DNA of 64,000 bases from JBBRHQ01 sp963781345 (GCA_963781345.1 CAWAFQ010000013.1:62001-126000), one strand, 5' to 3'; counted from the first letter of the stretch, positions 54,652 through 63,781 are shown. Numbers and translations are program-made. Notes: a model not told the origin generated them from the letters alone.

Positions 54652-55197
54652 TTGTCTTCGTACAAGAAAGTGATCAAGGCGGGAGTCGCGGCGATAGCCG
54701 CCCTCGGCGTGCTCGCGCTCGCCCCCGCCGGCGCATCAGCCGGCTGCAGCTCCGGCGGCGTCACCCCGACCGGCGCCAGCTGCGCCCCGGTCAGCAAGGC
54801 CAGGCTCGTGGACGGCAAGGCGATCGCTCCCTCGAGCGCCCCGGCCCGGGTCAAGGCTGTGATCGCAGCCGCCAACCGCATCCGCAACAAGCCCTACGTC
54901 TACGGAGGCGGCCACGCCCGCTTCGAGGACAGCGGCTACGACTGCTCCGGGTCGGTCAGCTACGCGCTTCACGGCGGCGACTTCCTCTCCAGCCCGCTCC
55001 CATCCGGGCCGCTTGCGGGCTGGGGGTACGGGGGCAAGGGGCGCTGGATCAGCGTCTACGCAAACTCCGGGCACGCGTACGCCGTGATCGCGGGGCTTCG
55101 CTTCGACACATCGATGACCCCCGGCAACGGGCCCGGCTGGAGCGCGGAGATGCGCTCCGGCGCCGGCTACGTCGCCCGTCACCCCGGCGGCTACTAG
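54652..55197 (+). CDS. secreted NlpC/P60-like peptidoglycan hydrolase
   Basis: 181 residues from TTG 54652 (RBS AAAGGAGAT). A signal peptide (SSYKKVIKAGVAAIAALGVLALAPAGASA) is followed by a short spacer and an NlpC/P60-like domain with catalytic Cys in GYDCSGSVSYAL and His in NSGHAYAVIAGLRFD. It lacks the longer LysM or SH3 regions seen in other family members. It is controlled by the adjacent c-di-AMP riboswitch, linking wall remodelling with second-messenger signalling. Confidence 0.88.
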   Translation: MSSYKKVIKAGVAAIAALGVLALAPAGASAGCSSGGVTPTGASCAPVSKARLVDGKAIAPSSAPARVKAVIAAANRIRNKPYVYGGGHARFEDSGYDCSGSVSYALHGGDFLSSPLPSGPLAGWGYGGKGRWISVYANSGHAYAVIAGLRFDTSMTPGNGPGWSAEMRSGAGYVARHPGGY

Positions 55198-55221
55198 CCA
55201 AACGCCCGCACGGGATCGCGC

Positions 55222-55284
55222 TGGTATAGGTTGTGCCGCGAGGGTGGCCCGGCCGCTGAGGTCGGTCCACTCCTCTCGGAGTGG
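55222..55284 (+). promoter_or_regulatory. possible extended -10 promoter and start-codon hairpin before potA
   Basis: TG-G-TATAGG (55222-55230) is an extended -10 pattern. Forty bases later CCACTCC-TCTC-GGAGTGG (55267-55284) forms a perfect 7-bp stem that contains the GTG start of potA (55281-55283). Pairing would hide the start codon in the mRNA, a possible control point. Confidence 0.35.
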
Positions 55285-56390
55285 AGGAGAAGACCACGGC
55301 ACAGACCACGGCAAGCGAGGAGTCCCGCTCGGCCATTCCCGAGCGCGGGGCGGCTGAGGGCTCGGCGGCGCCTGACATCCGGCTCAGCGGGCTGACCAAG
55401 CGCTACGGAGACATTGTCGCGGTCGACGGGATCGACCTCGAGATCGCCCGCGGCGAGTTCTTCACCATGCTCGGCCCCTCGGGCTCGGGCAAGACGACGA
55501 CTCTGCGGATGATCGCCGGCTTCGAGGAGCCCGACGAGGGCACCGTCGAGCTCGCGGGCGAGAACGTCGTCGGGCGGCCGCCGTACGACCGCGCCGTCAA
55601 CACGGTCTTCCAGGACTACGCGCTCTTCCCGCACATGAGCGTCAGCGAGAACGTCGAGTACGGGCTCCGTGTGGCCAGGGTCGCGAAGGCGCAGCGCTCG
55701 AGCCGCCGCGACGAGGCGCTGGAGATGGTGCGGCTGACCGGATACGGGGAGCGCAAGCCGAGCGAGCTCTCCGGCGGCCAGCGCCAGCGGGTGGCGCTGG
55801 CGCGCGCGATCGTCAACCGGCCCGAGGTTCTGCTGCTCGACGAGCCACTCGGTGCGCTCGACCTGAAGCTGCGCGAGCAGATGCAGACGGAGCTGAAGAC
55901 GATCCAGGGAGAGGTCGGAATCACCTTCGTCTACGTCACCCACGACCAGGACGAGGCGCTGACGATGAGTGACCGCATCGCCGTTTTCAACGAGGGCCGG
56001 ATCGAGCAGGTGAGCCCGCCGACCGAGCTCTACGAGCACCCGGACAACGCCTTCGTCGCCGGCTTTGTCGGCGTTTCCAACCTGCTCGTGCGCGAGGGGA
56101 CCCGGATCACGATCCGCCCGGAGAAGATCAAGCTGCTGGACCCCGGCGAGAGCACCGAGGGCCTGCGCACCGAGCGCGGCCAGATCGCCGATGTCGCCTA
56201 CGTCGGGATGGTGACCCGTTACACGGTCGCCCTCGACGCGGGCGGAGAGCTTCAGGTAGTCCGCCAGAATCTGGAGACGACCGCGACTGGTGCGGCCTCC
56301 GAGCGCGGACGAGAGGTTATTGTCGGATGGCGGCCGCAGCACGCGGTCGCCGTCCGGGGAGACACAACGAACGAGGAGGAATCAAAGTGA
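55281..56390 (+). CDS. potA: spermidine/putrescine ABC transporter ATP-binding protein
   Basis: 369 residues. Walker A LGPSGSGKTTTLRMIAG, Q-loop VFQDYALFPHMSV, ABC signature LSGGQRQRVALARAIVNRP, Walker B VLLLDEPLGALD and H-loop TYVTHDQDEALT type (VYVTHDQDEALTMSD). A C-terminal TOBE domain follows (IRPEKIKLL). This is the MalK/PotA branch, here assigned to polyamines by its partners. GTG 55281; the stop overlaps the lipoprotein start (GTGA). Confidence 0.93.
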   Translation: MEEKTTAQTTASEESRSAIPERGAAEGSAAPDIRLSGLTKRYGDIVAVDGIDLEIARGEFFTMLGPSGSGKTTTLRMIAGFEEPDEGTVELAGENVVGRPPYDRAVNTVFQDYALFPHMSVSENVEYGLRVARVAKAQRSSRRDEALEMVRLTGYGERKPSELSGGQRQRVALARAIVNRPEVLLLDEPLGALDLKLREQMQTELKTIQGEVGITFVYVTHDQDEALTMSDRIAVFNEGRIEQVSPPTELYEHPDNAFVAGFVGVSNLLVREGTRITIRPEKIKLLDPGESTEGLRTERGQIADVAYVGMVTRYTVALDAGGELQVVRQNLETTATGAASERGREVIVGWRPQHAVAVRGDTTNEEESK

Positions 56391-57619
56391 GAAAGCCGGA
56401 AGCCCACCCCGCGCGGGTGGCATGGCTATGCATAGCCGGTCTCGTCGCCTTCATGCTCTTGCTGGCAGGTTGCGGCTCGAGCAGCAGCGACACGACGGGC
56501 GCGAGCAGCAACCTGCCGACGAAGGTCGGCAAGGGCGAGGGCCAGCTGAACCTGGTCGCCTGGCCCGGCTACGTCGCCGACCCGTGGAAGTCCGATTTCA
56601 CCAAGCAGACCGGGTGCAAGGTCAGCGTCAAGGAGGCGGGCACCTCCTCGGAGATGGTCTCGCTGATGCGAACCGGCCAGTACGACGGCGTCTCGGCCTC
56701 CGGCAACGCCTCACTTCAGCTGGTCGCCGGAAACGACGTCACCCCGGTCAACGTTGATTTGGTCCCGAACTACAAGACCATCTTCTCGGACCTCAAGAAC
56801 CAGCCGTACAACACGGTCGACGGCGCCAACTACGGCATCCCGCACGGTCGCGGTGCCAACCTGCTGATGTGGAACACGAATGACGTCAAGCCGGCGCCGG
56901 ATTCGTGGGATGTGATCCTCGACCCGAAGAAGGCCGCGAAGTACAAGGGCAAGATCAGCGCCTACGACGACTACATCTACATCGCAGACGCTGCCGTCTA
57001 CCTCAAGTACCACGACAAGGGCCTCGGGATCACCAATCCCTACGAGCTCAACCAGGAGCAGTTCGACGCGGCGGTCAACCTGCTCAAGGAGCAGAAGCCA
57101 AACGTCGGGGAGTACTGGTCAAGTGCGACCAAGCAGATCTCGTCCTTCGCGAATGGCAGCAGCCAGGTCGGGACGACCTGGCAGTACCAGTACTTCGCGC
57201 TCAAGGCCGACAACAGCCCCGTGGCGGCGAGCCCCGCTAGTCAGGGCTTCGTCCCCAAGGAGGGCGCGACGGGTTGGTCGGACACCTGGATGATCAGCTC
57301 CACGGCCAAGCATCCGAATTGCATGTATGAGTGGATGAACTTCATCGTCTCGCCGAGCGCGAACGCTGAGGTGGCGCAGTACTTCGGAGAGGCGCCGGCG
57401 CAGAGCAAGTCGTGCGATACGTCGACCCTGACCGCGGCTGCGAAGGCAATCGGGGCAGCGCCCGATCCGAATTTCTGCGTGAACTACCACGCAGCGGATC
57501 CGAGTTTCTGGAAGCGGGTCTACTACTGGGTCACTCCGGTGGCCGACTGCGGCGACGGAAACACCGATTGCAAGGACAACAACGCCTGGGTCCAGGCGTG
57601 GACGGAGATCAAGGGGTGA
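56387..57619 (+). CDS. potD: polyamine-type ABC transporter substrate-binding lipoprotein
   Basis: 410 residues from GTG 56387 with AGGAGGAATC upstream. A signal sequence ends in a lipobox (LLLAGCGSSS), so the protein is lipid-anchored outside the membrane. The mature domain begins GQLNLVAWPGYVADPWKSDF and contains PHGRGANLLMWNTNDVKPAPDSW and YDDYIYIADAAVYL, matching PotD/spermidine-preferring proteins; DNP/FWKRVYYWV is a typical C-terminus. It is the second gene of potABCD. Confidence 0.9.
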   Translation: MRKPEAHPARVAWLCIAGLVAFMLLLAGCGSSSSDTTGASSNLPTKVGKGEGQLNLVAWPGYVADPWKSDFTKQTGCKVSVKEAGTSSEMVSLMRTGQYDGVSASGNASLQLVAGNDVTPVNVDLVPNYKTIFSDLKNQPYNTVDGANYGIPHGRGANLLMWNTNDVKPAPDSWDVILDPKKAAKYKGKISAYDDYIYIADAAVYLKYHDKGLGITNPYELNQEQFDAAVNLLKEQKPNVGEYWSSATKQISSFANGSSQVGTTWQYQYFALKADNSPVAASPASQGFVPKEGATGWSDTWMISSTAKHPNCMYEWMNFIVSPSANAEVAQYFGEAPAQSKSCDTSTLTAAAKAIGAAPDPNFCVNYHAADPSFWKRVYYWVTPVADCGDGNTDCKDNNAWVQAWTEIKG

Positions 57620-57654
57620 TCTCCGCCCTCCTGCGCCGATGACGCGGAGGACCG

Positions 57655-58554
57655 ATGGAAGCGGCTGACGCGCTCGCGTCAGCTCCGAAGAGGTCGGTGG
57701 GCCACAGGCTCGCCGGCCTCTTCCATGCTCGCCCGCGGCTGCAGGTGGGGACGCTCCTTGCCGGCCCCCTCGGCTGGCTGGTGATCGGCTACCTCGGCTC
57801 GCTCGTCGTCCTCCTGATCGCAGCCTTCTGGAGCGTCGACTCGCTCAGCGGCCAGACGGTCCAGAGCTTCACCACGGACAACTTCAAGACGCTGGTCAAC
57901 GACCCCGTCTACCGCAACGTCGCCCAGCGGACCATCCTGGTCGCCGCGGCGACCACCCTGACCTGCGCGCTGCTCGCCTTCCCGATCGCCTTCTACATGG
58001 CGAAGGTGGCGAGCCGCCGCGTCAAGGGCCTGCTGATCGTCGCGGTGCTGATGCCGCTTTGGTCGTTCTATCTGGTCAAGGTCTACGCCTGGCAGACGAT
58101 GCTCTCCTCGGGCGGCGTCGTCAACTGGGCGCTCGATCCGTTCGGCCTCGAGGGGCCCGGGTTCGGCACCACAGCCGTCTGGCTCGTCGAGACCTACCTC
58201 TGGCTGCCCTACATGGTCCTGCCGATCTACGCCGGCCTCGAGCGGATTCCGGACTCGTTGCTGTCCGCCTCCGAGGACCTGGGAGCGGGGCCAGGGACGA
58301 CCTTCCGCAAGGTGATCCTCCCGATTTCCTTCCCGGCCGTCGTCGCCGGATCGATCTTCACCTTCTCGCTGACGCTGGGCGACTTCATCACCCCGTCGAT
58401 CGTCTCGCCGAGCACCCAGTTCATCGGCAACGTCGTCTACAACAACATCACCACCAACCTGCCCCTCGCGTCTGCCTACGCGACCGTGCCGATCATGGTC
58501 ATGGTCATCTACCTGCTGATCGCCCGCAGGATGGGAGCGTTCGAGCACATATGA
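57655..58554 (+). CDS. potB: polyamine ABC transporter permease (PotB-type)
   Basis: 299 residues with six transmembrane helices. The EAA loop that docks onto PotA is visible as SEDLGAGPGTTFRKVILPISFPAVVAGS, a typical MetI-like fold. The N-terminal 35 residues are polar. It pairs with the following permease, matching the asymmetric PotB/PotC arrangement. It begins 35 bp after the lipoprotein gene. Confidence 0.92.
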   Translation: MEAADALASAPKRSVGHRLAGLFHARPRLQVGTLLAGPLGWLVIGYLGSLVVLLIAAFWSVDSLSGQTVQSFTTDNFKTLVNDPVYRNVAQRTILVAAATTLTCALLAFPIAFYMAKVASRRVKGLLIVAVLMPLWSFYLVKVYAWQTMLSSGGVVNWALDPFGLEGPGFGTTAVWLVETYLWLPYMVLPIYAGLERIPDSLLSASEDLGAGPGTTFRKVILPISFPAVVAGSIFTFSLTLGDFITPSIVSPSTQFIGNVVYNNITTNLPLASAYATVPIMVMVIYLLIARRMGAFEHI

Positions 58555-58561
58555 GCCGCCG

Positions 58562-59410
58562 ATGAGGATCTCGAGACGGGCACAGGTCCTGCTGAAGGTC
58601 GGGGTCGGCGTGACTCTGGCATTCATCTACATCCCGCTGATCGTGGTCGCGATCTACGCCTTCAACGGCGGAAACAACCTCTCCTGGCCCCCGCCGAGCC
58701 TGACGACGCACTGGTTCGGGGTCGCGATCAACGACAGCGGCGCACGAACAGCGCTGCTGACCTCGCTCAAGGTCGGGTTCGCCGCGACCGGGATCGCGCT
58801 CGTCCTCGGAACGCTTTCCTCGATCGCGGTCGCGCGCCATCGCTTCTTCGGGCGCGAGACGGTCTCCTTCATCGTCATCCTGCCGATCGCCCTGCCCGGC
58901 ATCGTCACCGGGATCGCGCTCAGCGACACCTTCACCCAGGTCTGGGGAATCAGCCTCAGCCTGCTGACGGTGATCATCGGACATGCGACCTTCTGCATCG
59001 TCGTCGTCTACAACAACGTGGTCGCTCGCCTACGGCGCGTTTCGGGGTCGCTGGAGGAGGCCTCGGCCGACCTCGGCGCCCACACCTGGCAGACCTTCCG
59101 CTTCGTCACCCTGCCGACGATGCAGACGGCCCTCGTCGCCGGCGCCCTGCTCGCCTTCGCCCTCTCATTCGACGAGATCATCGTCACCCTGTTCACGATC
59201 GGCGCCGGGGAGGAAACGCTGCCGATCTGGATCTTCAACAACCTCTTCCGCACGACCCAGCCGGCTCTCGTCAACGTCGTCGCGGTACTGGCGGTGATGA
59301 TCTCGATCATTCCGGTCTACCTGGCAAACCGCCTGACCCGAGATGAGGGCGGGGCGGGAGCCCGCGGCGGCGCCGCTGAGGCGAAGGCCGAAGCCGCAGC
59401 GATGCCCTGA
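58562..59410 (+). CDS. potC: polyamine ABC transporter permease (PotC-type)
   Basis: 282 residues with six transmembrane helices and the EAA loop ASADLGAHTWQTFRFVTLPTMQTALVAGA. The second permease of the transporter. The Ala/Glu/Lys-rich C-terminal tail is followed after 31 bases by a palindromic site interrupted by an IS element, so the normal transcription stop of this operon was probably altered by the insertion. Confidence 0.93.
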   Translation: MRISRRAQVLLKVGVGVTLAFIYIPLIVVAIYAFNGGNNLSWPPPSLTTHWFGVAINDSGARTALLTSLKVGFAATGIALVLGTLSSIAVARHRFFGRETVSFIVILPIALPGIVTGIALSDTFTQVWGISLSLLTVIIGHATFCIVVVYNNVVARLRRVSGSLEEASADLGAHTWQTFRFVTLPTMQTALVAGALLAFALSFDEIIVTLFTIGAGEETLPIWIFNNLFRTTQPALVNVVAVLAVMISIIPVYLANRLTRDEGGAGARGGAAEAKAEAAAMP

Positions 59411-59457
59411 TCCTCGAAGGCAGACGCGGTGACTTCCGGAGCGGGCCGCTAGCTGTC

Positions 59458-60393
59458 CTACCCACGGACGTCGTGAACACGGCTGATCGGCGGCCGGTCC
59501 CCGATTGAGCTGTGGGGTCTGCGCTCGTTGTAGTAGCGCAGCCAGTGTGGCAGGGCTTTGGCGCGATCGGCTGAGGAGCGATAGCTCATCCCGTATCCCC
59601 ACTCGCGCGCCATCGTCTGCTGGAAGCGCTCGACCTTGCCGTTGGTCTGTGGTCGGCGGGGCTTGATCAGCAGGTGCTTGATCGCGCGCTGCTCGAGGAT
59701 CTCGCGCAGCGCCCTGTTCTTGGTGTAGGTCCAGGCGTTGTCGCTAATCAGCCGCTTGGCAGCGATGCCGCGGGCCTCGAAGAACTCCAGAGCCCGCAGG
59801 CAAAACGCCGCCACGGTGTCGGCGCGCTCGTCGGGATGAAGCTCCGAATAGGCCAGGCGCGAGTGGTCGTCGACGATCGAGTGGGCGAACTCATAGCCGA
59901 CCCGCTGGCGCTTTTGGGCGGCGCTCCTGAATCGATCTCCGGTGAGCGCGTGGCCCGGGCGAGTGAAGCGCGCATAGCGCTTGGTGTCGATGTGGAGCAG
60001 ATCGCCTGGGCAGGGCCACTCGTAGCGGTTGGCCCTGCCCCTGGGTGCGCGGGGCGGGCGCGAGATGCCGTGGCGGCGCAGGGTGCGGTGCACCGTCGAG
60101 TGGGGGTGGCCGGTGACGCCGGCGATCAGCCGCGGGCCCCAGCCGGTGTGGCGGCGGACCTCGCAGATCCGCTCCTGCTCGGAGCTGGCGAGCAACCGTG
60201 GGCTTCGGTGCGGGCGTGTGGAGCGGTCACGGAGCCCCTCGCCGGCGAGGTGGCGGTGCCACCACTTGTGTGCGGTGGCCGGTGAGACCGAGAAGGCTCG
60301 GGCGGTGCTTCTGATCGAAGCGCCCTTCTTGATCGCGGCGCAGAGTTCCTGACGCGCCGCCGGTCCGAGCTTGGCCCTAGGGTGAATATCCAT
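59458..60393 (-). CDS. IS481-family transposase (DDE)
   Basis: 311 residues from ATG 60393 (MDIHPRAKLGPAARQELCAA). An N-terminal helix-turn-helix (SIRSTARAFSVSPATAHKWW) precedes an rve-type integrase core: LLHIDTKRYARF (first Asp), RLISDNAWTY (second Asp), and the Glu in PQTNGKVERFQQTM (motif KPYRPQTNGKxER, here RRPQTNGKVER). The length is normal and no internal stop is seen, so the element may be active. It ends only a few bases from the left inverted repeat. Confidence 0.94.
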   Translation of the reverse strand: MDIHPRAKLGPAARQELCAAIKKGASIRSTARAFSVSPATAHKWWHRHLAGEGLRDRSTRPHRSPRLLASSEQERICEVRRHTGWGPRLIAGVTGHPHSTVHRTLRRHGISRPPRAPRGRANRYEWPCPGDLLHIDTKRYARFTRPGHALTGDRFRSAAQKRQRVGYEFAHSIVDDHSRLAYSELHPDERADTVAAFCLRALEFFEARGIAAKRLISDNAWTYTKNRALREILEQRAIKHLLIKPRRPQTNGKVERFQQTMAREWGYGMSYRSSADRAKALPHWLRYYNERRPHSSIGDRPPISRVHDVRG

Positions 60394-60466
60394 CCGGGTT
60401 CTCCTTTGGTTTGAGATCTCGCAAGACCCCAAGCCTCGGGTTGGGCCCGGATGCTCTTTCGGGGAC

Positions 60467-60496
60467 TGACCCCCCGGCCAGCTGGCCGGGGGGTCA
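60467..60496. repeat. perfect 30-bp palindrome inside the IS
   Basis: TGACCCCCCGGCCAG followed immediately by its reverse complement. It is located between the transposase start and the right end, where it could block transcription reading into the transposase gene or act as a cruciform. Confidence 0.85.
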
Positions 60497-60536
60497 TCTC
60501 CCTCTCAGGTGTTCACGACGTGTTGAGGCGGGACAG

Positions 60537-62299
60537 CTAGCGGCCCGTGGGCACTGCAGGTGGGCGGCCCCGCCCGGACGAGCCGTTGCAGCGTCGCGCC
60601 GGCGGATCGCGGCCGTCGGTGAGGGCGATCGCCGTGCCTCGGGCGCCGCACTCGATCACGCCGTCGCGGTCGCCGTCACGGGCGTCGAGGACATCGTCAC
60701 CGCCGCGCCCGAATAGGCTGTCGCGGCCAGGCTGGCCGAGGATGCTGTTGGCGCCGGAGTCGCCGACGAGCACGTCGTAATCGAAGGAGCCCTCGAGGTC
60801 CTCGTCCGAGCGCGAGAGCCTCACCGGCCGGCAGCCTGGGATCGCCCCGATATACGCAACCCCGCGGGCGAGCGAGGCGAGCAGCACCCCCGGGTGGGCC
60901 GGGGTCTCGGCGAAGGAGGCGTTGTCGCGGCCGAGCCCTCCCGCAGGACGCCGCCGATGCACCCGCCGCCGGCAGCCAGAAGATCGCCACCGCTGCCGCC
61001 GATCAGCCGGTCCGGGCCGGGGATGCCGCCGACGAGACCGTCGGATCCGGCGCCGCCGAAGAGGCGGTCGGATCCACCACCCGCCTCGAGGAGGTCGTTC
61101 TCGGAGCCCCCGCGGAGAACGTCGTCGCCGGAGCCGGCGGCGACCCGCACCGCCTCGACCGCGTAGAGGCCGCCGAGCAGGCGCAGGCGGTCGTCGCCGG
61201 CTCCGAGGTCGGCGACGAGGCGTCGCGCCGGGGCGCCCGTGGCGCAGGAGACGTTGCGCGGGCCCAGGTGCTCGCACCCATCGCCGATGCCGATCCCCTT
61301 GGTCGAGCGAACCGAGAAGTGCCCGGTGGCGGGATCGAATCCGATGCTGACCCGGTCCTCACCGTCACCGCCGATCACCGCCAGACCCCCGCCGCCGGCG
61401 GGGGAGCGGTCGATCTGGACGAAGAGCGGAGCGTTGACAGGTTTCCCGGCGCCGCAGGAGTGGCGCGCGTCGACATCGCTGCAGCGGTCGCGGCCCGAGT
61501 CGCCCAGCGCGGTGTCCTTCCCGCCCTCGCCGCGGATGCGGTCATCGCCGGGCCCGCCACCGATCAGGTTGGCGCCGCGGTTCCCGGAGAGCCGGTCGTC
61601 GAACGCCGACCCCTCGACCCCCTCGAAGCCGGCGAGGACGTCGCGCCCGTCACCGCGGGCGTAGCCGCCCAGCAACGACGCCCACACCCCCATGCCGCCG
61701 CCGTGGGAGACGGCGGAGGCAAAGGAGGCGATATCGCGGCTCCCGGGCCCGCCGTTCATCCGGTCCCAGCCGTAGTCGCCGCTGACGACGTCACCGTTGC
61801 CGGAGCCGCCGTTGACCGAGTCGATGCCCAGGCCCCCGGCCGCCTCGTCGCGCTCGCCCGGCCCGCCGAGGACTCGATCATCGCCGAGGTCGCCGGTGGC
61901 GACATCACCATCACCCGGCCCGCCGTCGATGCGGTCGTTACCGCGGCCCCCCAGCAGGCGGTCGCTGCCGGCGGCCCCGTTGAGGAGATCGCTGCCGGTC
62001 CCGCCCGAGATCCAGTCGGCGCCGGTGCCGCCGCAGACGAGGTCGCGGCCGTGGGCGCCGACGATCACGTCATCCCCGGCACCCGCGTAGATGACATCGC
62101 CCTCTCGGGTGCCCGCGATCGTATCCGTGCCCGCCGTTCCCACGATCGTCGCGGTGCGCCCACCGCAGGAGGGTGGGGCGGGCGCCGGTGGCGCCGGGTC
62201 CCGGGCGGCGGCACCGGCAGCCGGCAGCGCCACCGCGAGCGCGGCGGCGGCGAGGATCAGGGCGCTGCCCGTTGTGCCTGGAAGCCGGTGGAACGCCAG
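60537..62299 (-). pseudogene. secreted RTX-type calcium-binding repeat protein, frameshifted
   Basis: About 580 residues once joined. The body holds many nonapeptide repeats (GGxGxDxxxG; e.g. GTGADWISGGTGSDLLNGAAGSDRLLGG) that bind Ca2+ in beta-rolls, so the product is a secreted adhesin or enzyme-like protein without an evident catalytic domain. The frame breaks near 60935-60955; the continuation (GGLGRDNASFAETPA ... SDEDLEGSF) matches earlier repeats, so one base is missing there. No ATG/GTG/TTG lies before the hydrophobic N-terminus (AAALAVALPAAGAAA); GTG 62233 is inside it, and a CTG at 62299 would give a full signal peptide. The IS insertion ends at its stop codon. Confidence 0.75.
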
Positions 62300-62338
62300 G
62301 CTGGGGATCCTATGTCGCGGCGAAGCCGCCCAGGTGAT

Positions 62339-63781
62339 CTAGTCGAGATTGATCATCTGGTGCTTGATCTCGGTGTAGTCCTCGAGGGCGTACATCGAGA
62401 GGTCCTTGCCGTAGCCGGACTCCTTGAAGCCGCCGTGCGGCATCTCGGCGACGAACGGGATGTGGTCGTTGACCCAGACGCAGCCGAACCGAAGCGCGTT
62501 CGCCACCCGCATAGCGCGGCCGACGTCGCGGGTCCAGACCGAGGCGGCGAGGCCGTAGCGGGTTCCGTTCGCCCACTCGATCGCCTTCGCCTCGTCGCTG
62601 AACGGTTGCACGGTTATCACCGGGCCGAAGATCTCGTCCTGGATCATCTCGTCGGACTGCTCGAGGCCGGCGACGACCGCCGGCTCGAGGTAGTAGCCGG
62701 GGAGGTCGGGCTCGCCGCCGCCGGTGACGATCTCGGCTGCCTCGGGCTTGCGCTCGAGGAAACCCTCGACCCGCTCGCGCTGGCGGGCGGAGCTGACCGG
62801 GCCCAGGGTGGTATCGGGCGAGAGGGTGTCACCGACCACCTGCGCCTCGGCCTGCTCCTTGAGTCCGTTGACGACGTCGTCGTAGACACCCGAGGAGGCC
62901 AGAACCCGGGTCGCCGCCGTGCAGTCCTGGCCCGCGTTGTAGTAACCGGTCGCGGCAATCGTCTCCATCGCGACGTCCATGTCGACGTCGTCGAAGACGA
63001 CGACCGGCGCCTTGCCGCCGAGCTCGAGGTGCACGCGCTTGAGCGTCTCCGCCGCCGCGGCGGCGATCCACTTGCCGGTGGGCGGCGAGCCCGTCAGCGA
63101 GACCAGGCCGACATCGGGATGGGTGACCAGCTCGGCGCCCGCGGGCTGACCGTGGCCGCCGATCACGTTGAGGACGCCGGGGGGAAGGATCTCCGCACAC
63201 CACTCTGCCAGCTTCAGCGTCGTTATCGGGGTCGTCTCGGCGGGCTTCAGCACGATCGTGTTGCCGGTCGCCAGCGCCGGGCCGATCTTCCAGATCGCCA
63301 TCATCAGCGGATAGTTCCAGGGGGTGATCTGGCCGACGACGCCGATCGGCTCGCGGCGGATGATCGAGGTGCGGCCCTCCATGTACTCGCCGGCGGAGAG
63401 GCCGCTCATGCAGCGGGCCGCTCCGGCGAAGAAGCGCAGCTGATCCGACATCGCCGGAATCTCATCCCTGAACATCGCCTGGCGGGGCTTTCCGGCGTCG
63501 GCCGCCTCGAGGTCACTGATCTCCTCGCTACGCTCCTCGATCAGGTCGGCGATCGCGAGCAGAGCGCTCGCGCGCCCGGCCGGTGTCGTCACGCCCCAGG
63601 TCTCGAACGCCTTCTTCGCAGCGGCCACGGCTCGGTCGACGTCCTCCCTGGTCGAGAGCGGCGAGATGGCGATCACCTCGCCGGTCGCCGGGTTGATCAC
63701 GTCCTCCGTCTGCCCCTCCGCGGCGTCGACCGACTCACCGTTGATGAAGTTCTGCAGCTTGACCTTCGTTGCCGTCGCCAT
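62339..63781 (-). CDS. aldehyde dehydrogenase, gamma-aminobutyraldehyde type
   Basis: 480 residues. NAD-binding and catalytic motifs: QITPWNYPLMMAIWKIGPALATGN, LTGSPPTGKWIA, Glu in LELGGKAPVVV and nucleophile Cys in YNAGQDCTAATRVL. The C-terminal GGFKESGYGKDLSMYALEDYTEIKHQM matches the aminobutyraldehyde/PuuC-PatD branch that oxidises the aldehyde from putrescine to GABA. It lies near the polyamine transporter, which supports the assignment. RBS AGGAGAGA just upstream (plus strand 63784-63790 region). Confidence 0.9.
   Translation of the reverse strand: MATATKVKLQNFINGESVDAAEGQTEDVINPATGEVIAISPLSTREDVDRAVAAAKKAFETWGVTTPAGRASALLAIADLIEERSEEISDLEAADAGKPRQAMFRDEIPAMSDQLRFFAGAARCMSGLSAGEYMEGRTSIIRREPIGVVGQITPWNYPLMMAIWKIGPALATGNTIVLKPAETTPITTLKLAEWCAEILPPGVLNVIGGHGQPAGAELVTHPDVGLVSLTGSPPTGKWIAAAAAETLKRVHLELGGKAPVVVFDDVDMDVAMETIAATGYYNAGQDCTAATRVLASSGVYDDVVNGLKEQAEAQVVGDTLSPDTTLGPVSSARQRERVEGFLERKPEAAEIVTGGGEPDLPGYYLEPAVVAGLEQSDEMIQDEIFGPVITVQPFSDEAKAIEWANGTRYGLAASVWTRDVGRAMRVANALRFGCVWVNDHIPFVAEMPHGGFKESGYGKDLSMYALEDYTEIKHQMINLD

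Larger units (their letters stand above)
59453..60536 (-). mobile_element. IS481-family insertion sequence (about 1.08 kb)
   Basis: Terminal sequences match: CTGTCC at the left end (59453) and GGACAG at the right end (60536), with a second shared block CGTCGTGAACAC farther in (59467-59478 versus the complement near 60510-60521). Four-base CTAG duplications flank it. IS481-type elements are known to insert at CTAG. One transposase gene on the minus strand and an internal 30-bp palindrome (60467-60496) complete the element. Confidence 0.88.
59442..60547. other. split palindromic target site with CTAG duplication
   Basis: The left flank CGGGCCG-CTAG (59442-59452) and the right flank CTAG-CGGCCCG (60537-60547) are exact inverse complements. 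Removing the IS and one CTAG restores CGGGCCGCTAGCGGCCCG, a perfect 18-bp palindrome with CTAG at its centre. The RTX gene stop codon TAG lies in the right CTAG, so it was preserved by the insertion. Confidence 0.85.
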
